From contig NW_019091709.1 in assembly GCF_001949145.1 (NCBI RefSeq), positions 198,543 through 262,542 on the forward strand: 64,000 nucleotides of DNA, written 5' to 3'. This document shows, one piece after another, positions 24,201 through 32,705 of the stretch (its first letter is position 1; each line of letters begins with the position of its first letter). The notes under the pieces are model-generated. The model was given only the letters and a program-made list of their open reading frames with translations, did not search any database and was not told the origin of the DNA. The position numbers and the translations under genes are program-made. Origin of the DNA: Acanthaster planci. Taxonomy: Eukaryota > Echinodermata > Asteroidea > Valvatida > Acanthasteridae.

Positions 24201-24839
24201 ACGTTCAAAATGCATCTTTTTGTCTCGATTAATCTTATTTTTCAACTTTTTTTTGACTATTTCCCAGAGTGTTTTACTGCCTTTTTGCTTTTAATACTAA
24301 TGAGATTTTCGTATTCACGAGCAAAACTGTGATGTTACCCCCAGGAAGAAATTCTCAATGCTACCTTGGTTTGTACATAAAAAGTCCTGAAGTTTTGCAG
24401 ATTTTGCTGGCCTAAATTTTCTCATCTCCGCCAATTCATTGTTATTTACGTACATAGAATTAAGCAAGCATCAATCCCTTTCTCAGAAAAGTCCCGGGTT
24501 CACAGTTTTCCCTTCCTCTCTACTAGTTTTCAAGACATTGAATCATGTGATGAGGTTTGACAGTTCAAGTCCTAAGAGGGTAATTGAGTCATTTTAGAGG
24601 GCGATCGCAGTTGCAACTTGCGTGGTGAGAAGCATCACCGCTTTATGGTGGCGAGCTAATAACGACTACCAACGGTATGCCTTCTGTGAAGCTTTACTCT
24701 TTAAACCCACTGTTTGCTCGCTGCTGGAGGACCCGCCGTCGGATGGATTGTAGGCCGAGTCGACCAGGCTCGAGTCACGCGAGGGAACGGCCGCCTGGGC
24801 CAGTAACCCGAAGAGTCCCACAAGGAACACAAGACGAAA
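8620..24839 (-). CDS. Secreted protein with four tandem SOUL domains, 19 exons (5' end incomplete)
   Basis: Exons in transcript order: 24839-24711, 23335-23268, 22352-22150, 20661-20510, 18949-18786, 18216-17906, 17439-17291, 16629-16463, 15300-15188, 14551-14393, 14188-14034, 13677-13518, 12877-12802, 12224-12103, 11704-11574, 11153-11089, 11016-10917, 9572-9429, 8718-8620. They sum to 2667 nt, exactly 889 codons with a TAG stop at 8622-8620, and every junction keeps frame. The first exon encodes a hydrophobic signal peptide (FRLVFLVGLFGLLAQA, then AVPS). The mature part contains four SOUL domains at about residues 67-257, 287-485, 486-668 and 669-880. The initiator ATG must lie in an upstream exon joined at phase 0 that I could not locate. 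The exon at 11016 uses a weaker GAG acceptor and is the least certain. SOUL proteins are best known as intracellular single-domain tetrapyrrole binders. A secreted four-domain form, with cysteines that could form disulfides, suggests an extracellular role, but ligand and function are unknown. Confidence 0.88.
9235..9385 (+). repeat. Fragment of the AAAGCTGGATA hAT-type repeat, copy 1
   Basis: The stretch with ATGAAATAAAAGCAAGGA, then AACATCATG, AAGCCCGAAG and CCCCAAAAGCTGGATAAG is closely similar to parts of the copies at 23733-24008 and 28985-29215. It lies between the last two exons of the tetra-SOUL gene. The left end with CAGTGGCGTA is missing or decayed. Confidence 0.65.
12306..12535. 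mobile_element. hAT-type nonautonomous element with 15-bp perfect TIRs
   Basis: The ends CATGGGCGGAAATCC and GGATTTCCGCCCATG are perfect 15-bp inverted repeats. Flanking 8-mers ATCATGGG (12298-12305) and TTCATGGG (12536-12543) match at 7 of 8 positions, fitting an 8-bp hAT target duplication. The 230-bp interior has no transposase. It sits in an intron of the tetra-SOUL gene. Confidence 0.8.
13749..13822 (+). repeat. Degenerate (TTGGG/CTGGG)n microsatellite
   Basis: About 75 bp of GGGCTGGGCTGG then GGGTTGGGTTGGGTTGG repeats lie in an intron of SOUL domain 3. Runs of three G spaced by 2-3 bases could form a G-quadruplex on the + strand, the non-template (RNA-like) strand being the - strand. 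Confidence 0.7.
14032..14033 (-). other. Non-canonical GC splice donor
   Basis: The exon ends at 14034 as CCC ACT GAG and continues GCAAGTAG. GAG|GCAAGT matches the consensus of GC-AG introns. The phase-0 join to VGTELFRIEA at 13677 is required by the phase-0 b/c junctions of domains 1 and 2. The nearby GTAGAT alternative would shift frame. Confidence 0.8.
15188..18080 (-). other. SOUL domain 2 of the tetra-SOUL protein
   Basis: It is preceded by a Pro/Ala/Thr-rich linker in exon 18216-17906. The domain reads TEYDAREYKRAVWISTTV, RYFDGNNDQG, VKIQNTYPVRI, YYLPPELYKNIPEP, VSILDEPAATMFALNYTGF and FGRRNDILVYM. Exon junction phases (1, 0, 2) are the same as in domain 1, consistent with duplication of a four-exon unit. 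The tail after the domain holds two cysteines (PQC, PPC). Confidence 0.85.
16048..16327. mobile_element. 280-bp MITE with ~50-bp terminal inverted repeats
   Basis: The left end GACCGATTGCGCCAACTAAG and the following AGTCACGTGACCTAT are mirrored at the right end (ATAGGTCACGTGACTTAG ... GCAATCGGTC). Similarity continues through GTGGGTATCAAACATC. There is no coding capacity. It lies in an intron of the tetra-SOUL gene. Confidence 0.85.
19460..19592. mobile_element. 133-bp palindromic MITE
   Basis: ATGACAGTAAAGTTAGTTTG at the left is matched by TTTAACTTTACTGTCAT at the right, with inner paired blocks AATGTCCAATGTC. The whole element is nearly a single hairpin. It is in an intron of the tetra-SOUL gene. 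Confidence 0.78.
19805..19937. mobile_element. TTCACAATAGTG palindromic MITE, compact copy
   Basis: This is the same family as 7285-8013, without the central insert: AATTCACAATAGTGACCCTC ... ATCACAACGCGC, GTCGACCC, then ACGCGCATTGGGTTGAT ... GGAGGCGCACTATTGTGAAA. It is about 133 bp. Confidence 0.78.
20330..20415 (+). repeat. Dispersed repeat (CTACCAACAAAATG / GGCTCTTTT), copy 1
   Basis: Blocks GCATCGCTACCAACAAAATG, ACTCCCGACCAAAGC, CTCTTTTAAACGGATGAGGG recur in diverged form near 32585-32705 and 47530-47640. The family is unknown. Confidence 0.5.
21465..21720. mobile_element. hAT-type nonautonomous element, 256 bp
   Basis: The ends CACGGGCGTAGC and GTGACGCCCATG are short imperfect inverted repeats. 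Flanking 8-mers CTCCTGGT (21457-21464) and CTCCTGGG (21721-21728) match at 7 of 8. The interior is rich in GGGG and CCCC runs and has no transposase. Confidence 0.75.
21903..22045. mobile_element. Palindromic element packed with ACTCGAGT motifs
   Basis: CAGAGTTGTAATGACTCG at the left is mirrored by CGTTACAACTCTG at the right. Between them are at least six copies of the self-complementary GACTCGAGTC or CGACTCGAGTC. The whole 143 bp can fold on itself. Confidence 0.7.
22981..23144. mobile_element. TTCACAATAGTG palindromic MITE, third copy
   Basis: CGATTCACAATAGCGCGCCT at the left and AGGCGCTGTTTTGTGAAACG at the right, with inner GCGTTGGCTAATCACAA and TTGGCCAACGCGTT. It is diverged from the 7285 and 19805 copies. 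Confidence 0.75.
23733..24008. mobile_element. hAT-type element, fullest copy of the AAAGCTGGATA family
   Basis: The left end CAGTGGCGTATCC and right end GGATACGCCGTTG are inverted repeats (11 of 13). Flanking 8-mers CTGTTGAT (23725-23732) and CTGTTAAT (24009-24016) match at 7 of 8, as for hAT insertions. The interior shares ATGAAATAAAAGCAAGGA and ATCATG...AAGCCCGAAG-type blocks with copies at 9235 and 28985. Confidence 0.75.
24711..24839 (-). other. Signal-peptide exon of the tetra-SOUL gene
   Basis: A pyrimidine-rich acceptor (CCTTCTTTTTTTCAG) precedes TTTCGTCTTGTG. The reading frame gives a 13-residue hydrophobic core ending LLAQA, a good signal-peptidase site before AVPSRDSS, then a Ser/Gly-rich stretch. 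The donor is ACA|GTGGGT. An alternative GTAAAG donor 13 nt further on breaks the frame of the next exon, so GTGGGT is preferred. Confidence 0.8.
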
Positions 24840-26205
24840 CTGAAAAAAAGAAGGAAAAGGAGTTTAATTTTGCAGGAGAACACGCCCTCTTTTTACAACT
24901 GTCTCTATCTCCAACACACTTGCGCTGCTGGGCACCCCAATCGTTAAGACACTGATTTACAACACAAACAAAAAATGGTCATTTTAGTTCTGAATGCAAA
25001 ATTTTCCTTTGTAAAGCTTCATGTTGTATAATTTTGGTTTTCGTTGCTGTAAAAATGATATCGCTTCTACTTCTTGGTGGATATAGGCCTACGACAGGTG
25101 TATGACAAAGCAAGTAATTACGGATGGCGTGACTATCCTGTACATCCCATAGCAGATATTTTAGGTTTTCCCGGCCATTTTAAAACGTTTCTCATTCCAA
25201 TTCACCTCATGACATTTTCAATTTAGTGCAGGATAAAAGCCCGCCCTTGCTATAATCGATTGCGTCTTTAACCATTAAATTTCAAAAGTTGGTCAACACA
25301 TTTCATGATATCGTTGAGAATGTTTGTCATTAGGCCGACATTTCAAATTCGTCCATGGAATCGCAGAGTCGTGGCATTCAGCAATGGAATTTGTCTTGTG
25401 CCAGTCTCTTTGATACTTCATTACTCCCATTTTACTCAAGCGCAACTAAACGCATATTTTCACGCGCTAGGGAGTTCAGTTGCACTGCAAAGAGAACATG
25501 GCCTACGCATACTTTTTTTCAATATCGAGGAAAAGAACAAGTTTCACGGATCACAGAAGAACAGTTAAAACAAATGGCTAGAATATCCTCGCCAACGAGA
25601 TGTATGCATTCTACTAAGTTGCAGAGAGGCTTGACGAAATGATGTAAACATAAATATATGGAATGAAAGTGGTGTTAAATACCCGGTAAAATCTTTATTA
25701 AGCGGCAACTATTCGCTCAGAATTCAGTCATCACTCAAACGCTGGTTACAACAGCATTATCCACGCAGCACAGAGTTCATCGATATATAACGTATCTACT
25801 ATCATAAAAAATAGAAAAGTAGGGATTCTACTATAGGTTAATTTACACTTCTTTCATTTAAGATTGCTTAAGCAAAAGTTTAATTTCGTCAAAGGGGGGT
25901 CACTCGCCGTACATGTTTATTCTAATTTCGAAATAACACCACTAGATTTCACTTTCAGAGCATTGTAAGTTACGAGAAACACACACTTATTCGTCCAGTA
26001 TATTTATCGTCATTATCGTCATTACGTGAATGCCAAATGGACAAAAATAAGCAAGATTGAGGTTAGAAACGAATTTAGGCTGTATTCGGGATAACGTCAC
26101 AATTTATATTTAGCATCCTATGTGTGTTTCTTTGCTATTTTTAATTTCAATGTGTTTTTCTCTTAGGTATCTATATTTCCAATGCCATCTTCAATAAAAA
26201 TTCTT

Positions 26206-26267
26206 CATTTTCTTTATCCAAATCTCAATAAAACATGTGTTTTATTGAGATTTGGATAAAGAAAATG
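26206..26267. repeat. Perfect 30-bp inverted repeat with 2-nt loop
   Basis: The arm beginning CATTTTCTTTATCCAAATCT and ending AATAAAACA is followed after TG by its exact reverse complement ending GAAAATG. Pairing resumes for about 8 bp outside (AAATTCTT with AAGAATTT) after an 8-nt bulge on the right. The long perfect stem indicates recent origin or purifying constraint. Confidence 0.85.
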
Positions 26268-26814
26268 TACGTCGGAAGAATTTACATGAATATTTCTTTC
26301 ACCTTGCTCTTTGATTTACTAAAACTAGTGTCAATTGTATATTCAATTCCACTGCCATTATTTTGAAAATGTTTATACCCATTAATTTGTATTTGACCAC
26401 AATGATTTTGGCCCACGGCTTTGTCGAAGTTGAATACTTTTGGCGGGTAATTTCAGTATTAATAGGTAGTATTATTTAGTATTTATAGTACTAATTTTCA
26501 ATGTTGATAGCCATATTTCCCCATCACAGTGTTCAACAAACTATGAACGATGACCTGATGCGCTCAAATGTGCACTACAACAAATAATTCTGAAACTGAT
26601 TTGGGTGACTCTTTGTTCAAATTGAAAACCAAATGTTGCTCGAGATATAAGTACATCAGGTTACACTGCTCTTGTTTTAGAGGCTAGAGTTCTTTCTTTC
26701 GTTATTAGTTTAATACAAGTTCCGAGCTTCCTGATGAGGCTTCGAATTGAAAAATCGGCCATAACGGATTAATAATAATTTTACAAGAAAATAATCCTCA
26801 CGTTTAATTTCAGG

Positions 26815-27015
26815 TTTTGCCCTTACGCCGACGTATATTCATAAACACTGTAAACTCAGTGCTTGTTCGAGAAAAAAAAGTCACAAGCGTACTCGGGTGG
26901 GACTCGAACCCACGACCTCCTGCTTACCCGAGTAAGCTTGTGAATATTTTTCATAAGCTCCTGAACAAGCACTAGGTATACAGTGTTCGTGAATATATGT
27001 CAGCGTAAGGGAAAA
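26815..27015. mobile_element. Foldback/MITE with ~55-bp TIRs and tRNA T-arm-like core
   Basis: The left arm TTTTGCCCTTACGCCGACG through AAACACTGTAAACTCAGTG and GCTTGTTCGAG is mirrored by GAACAAGCACT ... ACAGTGTTCGTGAATATATG ... CGTAAGGGAAAAA. The core on the - strand reads GGTCGTGGGTTCGAGTCCCA, a canonical T-arm with a perfect 5-bp stem, enclosed by an 8-bp stem TACTCGGG/CCCGAGTA. A full tRNA is absent. Confidence 0.7.
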
Positions 27016-28019
27016 ATCTGTAACTAAATTTCACATCTCCCCCACGCAAAGTACATCTTGAAAAATCAACGTTATACTTACTACATTCTTTACGCTAAGA
27101 TTGAGATTCCCGAACTAAAATTAACTCGGTTTTCGCTCCGAGTTTCCAAAAACAAACATGGGCCTATACCAACCTCCTTTTTAATATAACAATATTAACA
27201 ACAACCTAAGCCTACGTTATCCGACTTTCTGATTTCATGCATATTAAGCCCTATGCTTGGGATATTTTAGAAAAGGCACATAATGTTCGACGTTCACTGG
27301 ACATTGCCGACTGCATGCGTGGCGCATTTTGCATGCTGGATAATTTATTGATCAATGAGTCGAAGTTGACCTGTTCACAGGTATCTGATAAGCATTCTGC
27401 AGAATTGAAGTCGATATAAAAAGGCAGGTATAAGAATGCATTAAACAAAGTTTTGTTTTTCCTTGTTCCAGAGATCACATTCGTACGAGTTCGTCTTTTG
27501 GTGTGGGAATACAGTTCCAAATGATTCAGTCATGAAATCAGTGAGTTCTTTGCGTCTTGCATACTGTTTGGTTACATCACGTTACACTTAGCATCTGTGG
27601 GACAAAGATATGAGAGAGCGAATGGATATCTGCAACTAGGAAGGCTACGGTAGAGTACACAGAAAGCACACGAACATTACCATTCTGTTGTTCTCAGCTC
27701 GCCAGATATGACTCAGGAAATGAACCCGGAATCATCTGTATTTATGCCACTTGAGTGGGTGGTCCGTATATATACACCAGCAGAGCGTGGTCTAGGGATC
27801 GTAACAAACTTCCCACGTGCAACTGAAGTTGATACTTGGTCTGAAGTAAACTATCATTCAATCTGGGGGAGATCCCTTACTCAAAGTTCTTCACCGGGTT
27901 ACAACCTATCTCTAGCTCTGTGCACAGAGATTAACATACAATGTGTGGGAGTCGGAGTCCAAGTATATAAACAGTCGCAGGGTAACCAAACCACTGTCAT
28001 GCTGCACGTATTACAAACA

Positions 28020-28560
28020 ACACGTACACAAAAGTCGTACTTACCGCCTGTTCTACGCGATCGTAAGTGCAGTGCTCTGAAGAAAATTCCTATCTTTTAA
28101 TTTCTCGAGAAGGGGGAATAATTTAGAAAGAAAAAAGACTAAACTAAGTCACTCAAAATATTTGGATCGAATTTCAAGGCAACAGTGCAAAGTGGCATAT
28201 GGCGGAGCGCCACTATGGCATTACAGTGGTTTCTACTGCGACACGCAAATACGAAGCTGAGTTTAGGGGGCATATGGAAAAACTTTTTCTCTGAGCTCTG
28301 AATTAAAAACCGTAAGTCGTACGTGTGACGTAAAAGTCGTACGTAGGGGATAAAAGCCGCACTTACAACTCAAAAAATAATCGTACATACGAGATGTAAG
28401 CCGTGTTTACGAGAAATGTGATACGAGATACACGTCGCACCAATCGAGCACCGTGACATACATGCATGTATATACATCGTACTTTTCATACGAGATACTA
28501 ATCTCGTCCCTATGACGCGATCTTGTACCTGCGATCTACATCTCGTTTGTGCATCTTATA
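28020..28560. repeat. Degenerate GTCGTAC / TACGAGAT-rich stretch
   Basis: AAAAGTCGTAC recurs in one orientation in the left half; TACGAGATAC and ATCTCGT-type blocks recur in the right half. This suggests an old inverted-repeat element with short subrepeats. The boundaries are soft and no coding sequence is visible. Confidence 0.35.
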
Positions 28561-28722
28561 ACCATTTATAAATGTACGTACAGGCCCCGAACTTTTAACT
28601 AAATCTAAAAGGGAATTTTTTCTGCCATGTCCTTAATGCAGCTTCGACAGCAGGCCATGGGCTGCAACAGACGCAAAACAAATCTTTCAGGGAAGGTAAA
28701 GCAGGAGTTTTGTCTTCCTGGT

Positions 28723-28992
28723 TCAAATCTGCTTCACCTCCGGTTCTGTGACAAGCAAACGGTACTTCCCTTGGGAGAGGGGCCTGCTGACGTCGAAGCC
28801 AGCGAGTTCCGGTTTCAGTGGTCTAAGCGATGATTTTTCCTCGGACACACTTTCTGAGATAGCTTCATACTCTTCCCCGGTGTATGAAACCATCAGGCAT
28901 ACCCGTTTCAGTTCATGTGTATAGAAAGAGCACTTCCTAAAATTGTCAGGCTTTTCGGACAACTGAGAGGGGCTATCTTCATAATACTTCAA
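28723..28992 (-). CDS. Unassigned 89-codon ORF, possible exon
   Basis: The reading frame contains KCSFYTHELKRVCLMVSYTG and YEAISESVSEEKSSLRPLKP and looks protein-like in composition, ending in TGA at 28723. I do not recognise the family. A CTCTCAG that could act as an acceptor occurs inside it, so it might be a terminal exon of an unfound gene or a transposon remnant. It could equally be chance. Confidence 0.2.
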   Translation of the reverse strand: MKYYEDSPSQLSEKPDNFRKCSFYTHELKRVCLMVSYTGEEYEAISESVSEEKSSLRPLKPELAGFDVSRPLSQGKYRLLVTEPEVKQI

Positions 28993-29215
28993 TTAGACGA
29001 GTAGGAAGGAAAGTAATCCGTATATTTATTTTGGCCTATCAAATTAATATTAGCACCAAACCCTAGAAAACAACACCAGCAAATAAAAGCAAGGATGTTG
29101 GGACCGTAAGAAAGGCTTTTTTCTCCAACATCACGTGGAATAAGCCGAAAGCTGCATTCCCTTTTAGAATACGCCCCCCCACACACACAAAAGCTGGGTA
29201 CGCACTAGGCAGCTG
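28985..29215 (+). repeat. AAAGCTGGATA hAT-type repeat, copy 3 fragment
   Basis: It shares AAGTAATCCGTATATTT, ATATTAGCACCAAACCCTAG, AATAAAAGCAAGGATG and CAAAAGCTGGGTACGC with the 23733-24008 element. The terminal CAGTGGCGTA end is missing. Confidence 0.65.
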
Positions 29216-29929
29216 GATACAGAAACTCAGCATAATAAACAAGACGCTGATATTCCTTTAAAACAACGAAACAAATTGGAAGTAACTTGGGACATAGCAT
29301 AGACCTTTTAACTTCAGAAATCGAAACCGGCAATTTTAGTCAGTGCCCACGAAAGGCTGGAGCCCAAGTGTCTCTCAATTTTCGGGGGGTTCCGGTAGGC
29401 CCTCGGTTACTCCGCCCGGCGGTATGATCCAAAAGTGGTCCGACTGGATATCGTTGAACGCCATATCAGGCCGTGTGAAGATACAGGATGAACCAAGTTA
29501 AGCGAAAGAACATCAGTTTATTATTTCCTCCAAGGTGGCAGCATGGAGTCCTTCGCCCTTCCTTCGACAGAAAGCAATCAGTAAATCAATTGGTACTACT
29601 TTTCACCGCGGTCATGTCAGCGGGTCATCAAGATAGAGTCAAATTTCGTAACATTGCCACGCATCCGGGATCTTTCTATGCAGTACGTTGTAACAACTAG
29701 ACTTGAGAACAAGTCGTTAAACAGTAGTGTTTTCAGCGCCAAAAATCAAGGAGTGCGAACCATTATACTACGACATTTACTGCACCCTCTTTTCGACCTC
29801 ACGAAATGACAGATCACACAAACGCGCAAGGGACTCGAAGATGTTACACGCCGTTATCACAACTGATTGATTGTTAATTTCACACCAAGATTTCACCTTT
29901 CATACGCATAATCCCTTTGATTCCCAGTT

Positions 29930-30000
29930 TGGTCGAGAGGTTAATACGTCGACCTCTATTAGTAAACAGGAAGTCGTAAGTTCGAATCCCAATTAAGACA
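29930..30000 (+). repeat. Degenerate tRNA-like SINE head
   Basis: TGGTCGAGAGGTTAATACG resembles a D-arm/A-box and AGTTCGAATCCC a B-box, at tRNA-like spacing. The T-stem does not pair, so a functional tRNA is unlikely. Confidence 0.35.
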
Positions 30001-31796
30001 GTTCCATACGTACATTTTTGAGTGTGTTGCGTACACAATGCGTTCATGCGTTAAACTTTCACGGACACAAAAACTGACCATTAACATAACACGTGTGCGT
30101 TGCGTTCGCAACAGGAGCGATTTTGACGGATATGCAAGTGTTTGCGCACATATGGACAGGTGGCTTAAGCCTGTGGTTTTCGCGTTACTCTCTGACCGCA
30201 CAGAGAATAGTGTCAATAATAACGTAAAGTATAATTCGACAACCGGAAGTAGAAGCCATTATTCTGGTGGTGCAATGCTCGTGGACAGGTGGTACGCGCG
30301 CGTTACACGCCTCTTCGACCAATAAGGTGCCTTGATTTGCCAAGTGCACGCGCGCGTCAAGCTGAAGAATGTGCGTGTAATGCGGTGTAACCGCAGTTAT
30401 GGCGCAAATCGGATTAACTTTATACTATACATGAAGACCCAGCAACTGGAACGATTGCATGTGGCGCTTGGCGAGTGAATAAAACTGTCCAATTCCCGCC
30501 TTGGATTTAAGTCTGCGCAAAACTTCAAGGGCAGAGATTTTCTGAGTTTCGAATCCGTTTTGATAATAATGTACGGTCTTTCTTAAAAGTATTTCCGCGG
30601 CTGCTTCATGGTGATCGAAGAGCATGATATTATGACACGTAACCACGAATTTCAATTCACTCGGGCCTTAATTTAACTGGTTGAGCCAAAACAATAGAGC
30701 TATACATTGTACATGTATATCAAACTGCAGCAAGCTTTGCCCATACTGTTGGCTCCGTGCATATAGTTCTGATAGCTACATGGGCAGTCTACGTGGTTAC
30801 GACGCCCAAGACTTGTCCAATGGTCTACTTCAAAGAATTCAGTAGAAAACGAACAGTGCAAGACGAATGGAAGGTCTTTTTCAACTTTGGTGTTTTGAAC
30901 AAGTATGTATGGAGTCCAGAGAGTTTTGTAGAGAATGGTTTCACAAGGAGGAAATCTCCAAGTCTCTGCACGGTCAGCTTTGACAATCACGGCATGAATG
31001 GTGCTCACTTGCCTTTGACCCTAGAACATTATACAATTGTTGACAGTGTACGGAATTCAACATGAAATTTGGAATCCGGCTTCCGAAATTGGCTTGTTAC
31101 GAAATTTCCGAGAAGCACTCGCGTAATTTAGGACGCGAGGTCTGCTGCGGAAATGAATCCGTCACACAGGCCGTGACCTTCTACGCCTGTATGCGCGACT
31201 CAACAGGAAATCAGCAGCTGTTTTTATTGATAAATTAGCCACCAGACATGACTGTTATTCAACACTGAAATACAATTATTTTATTTACGCCTTTGAGCAA
31301 TACAGGCACATGTTTATAGGTTGAAGAAAGAACATAAATTTTCTTCCATGGGTCGATCCAAAGAGATGTATGGGAAACTACCAGTCCTACTGTAGCAACA
31401 TAAATACTGACGTTATACAAGTTTAATATGTTAGGATTCATTCTTTCTTGTTGGTTTCTGTGGCAGAAATCGTGTTGCTTTTTATTTCCACATTAGGTAC
31501 AGTTGTTCACATGTGGCACAATAATCAGGCTGAAGAATTCTTCACTTGCTTACAAACGCTTGAACAAACAAGGAATAAACAGAACAACCTGTACAACAGG
31601 CCACGGGTGAATTAAAATGAAAACCCACAACAAACACAAATATCTAACAACGTCTGTAAAACCGGCTGCCAACTTCTGTAAACCGATTAATTCAAGCTGT
31701 TGATTAATAGGCACGCCACGATCAATGACACAAAATCGCCAAGTCGAAAAGCAAACAAAAACTGATAATTCTGAAGCTGTAAAATATCAGGACCAT

Positions 31797-31945
31797 GGGC
31801 GTCACGATAAGGTAGGGGAGAAGCATCCCCTTAGACAAAACGTCAAAAAATGAATTGGTAAGGCTTTCCACTATGCATTTGCTCCGAAAATAAACGCACA
31901 CAGCAAATGAAGACAGCACTGACATTGAAAGGGGGTGTCTTAGAA
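31797..31945 (+). repeat. Solo hAT-type end
   Basis: CATGGGCGTCAC matches, in reverse complement, the right terminus of the 21465-21720 element, and is followed by a G-rich then C-rich stretch. No matching opposite terminus was found, so this is a truncated copy. Confidence 0.35.
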
Positions 31946-32584
31946 GCAATGTTTAGTGCCAGATCTATTTAATGACAGGTGCACTGCTTTCTCAAGCTCA
32001 GGGGAGCTCAGGTTGTGTCTGACACCTCCAGATCCCGTAATACCTGTGACACCCCCCCCCAATTAATCCCCCTAGGCTCTACAGGCGTTTTTCTGGCTCG
32101 TTGGTTAGCATCTGAAATTATGTGCTGCTTTTTACAAGCTACGTCATTTGGACAATGGCCAATACATGTAATCGATGTATGCTGTGAATTAGCCCAATGC
32201 AAGTCAAAGAACTGAAATAAATCTTTGAATGATTATCCAAAGTTGTGACCAGCACAGTTGCAAGATTTAGTTGTCAAAACAGTTATGTGCGATTAACACT
32301 TAAGGTACTTGGATCTGGCGAACGGGTCAAGGGTCAGCATGGCGAAATGCCGTTCCCACTGACGTACATTCTGGATCAAAGGCGCATCAACAGTGTTTTT
32401 AATGGCGTGCAAAGTTGACATTTAATCCCAAAATCGAGATACACTGTATTTCTAATTCTATTTCAAGATGCACAAAGTCAACATTAAATCGTGAAATAGT
32501 AATATCTGTATTTCTAATAGAGATATTACGCAGAAGGCCTTGCCAATCTTGACACGACAGGCCACCAAATACCTTATTTCATGG

Positions 32585-32705
32585 CAAGCAAATCACTTCA
32601 TCACAAAGGACTATGAAAATGCAAACGTTGTAGTCGCATGGCTACCAACAAATTGGACACTCCCCACAAACATGGCTCTTTTCATCCAATCAGGGGGTGT
32701 TTCTG
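32585..32705 (+). repeat. Dispersed repeat (GACTATGxAAATGCAA / GGCTCTTTTC), copy 2
   Basis: CACAAAGGACTATGAAAATG, CGTTGTAGTCGCATGG, ACACTCCCCAC, CATGGCTCTTTTCATCC and AGGGGGTG blocks match the copy at 47530-47640. A 122-codon ORF across this copy follows the repeat and is not taken as a gene. Confidence 0.6.

Noticed and set aside
26880-26950. Functional tRNA gene on the - strand
   Set aside because: Only the T-arm is canonical; the D-arm and a complete anticodon arm are missing and the sequence sits within a foldback element.
27708-28100. 130-codon + strand ORF
   Set aside because: No family recognised; it ends inside the degenerate TACGAG-rich repeat region and has no supporting splice sites.
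29930-30000. tRNA gene
   Set aside because: The B-box is present but the T-stem bases do not pair and there is no acceptor stem.
30700-31065. Overlapping 102-codon ORFs on both strands
   Set aside because: Neither frame is recognisable; overlapping open frames on both strands without conservation are expected by chance.
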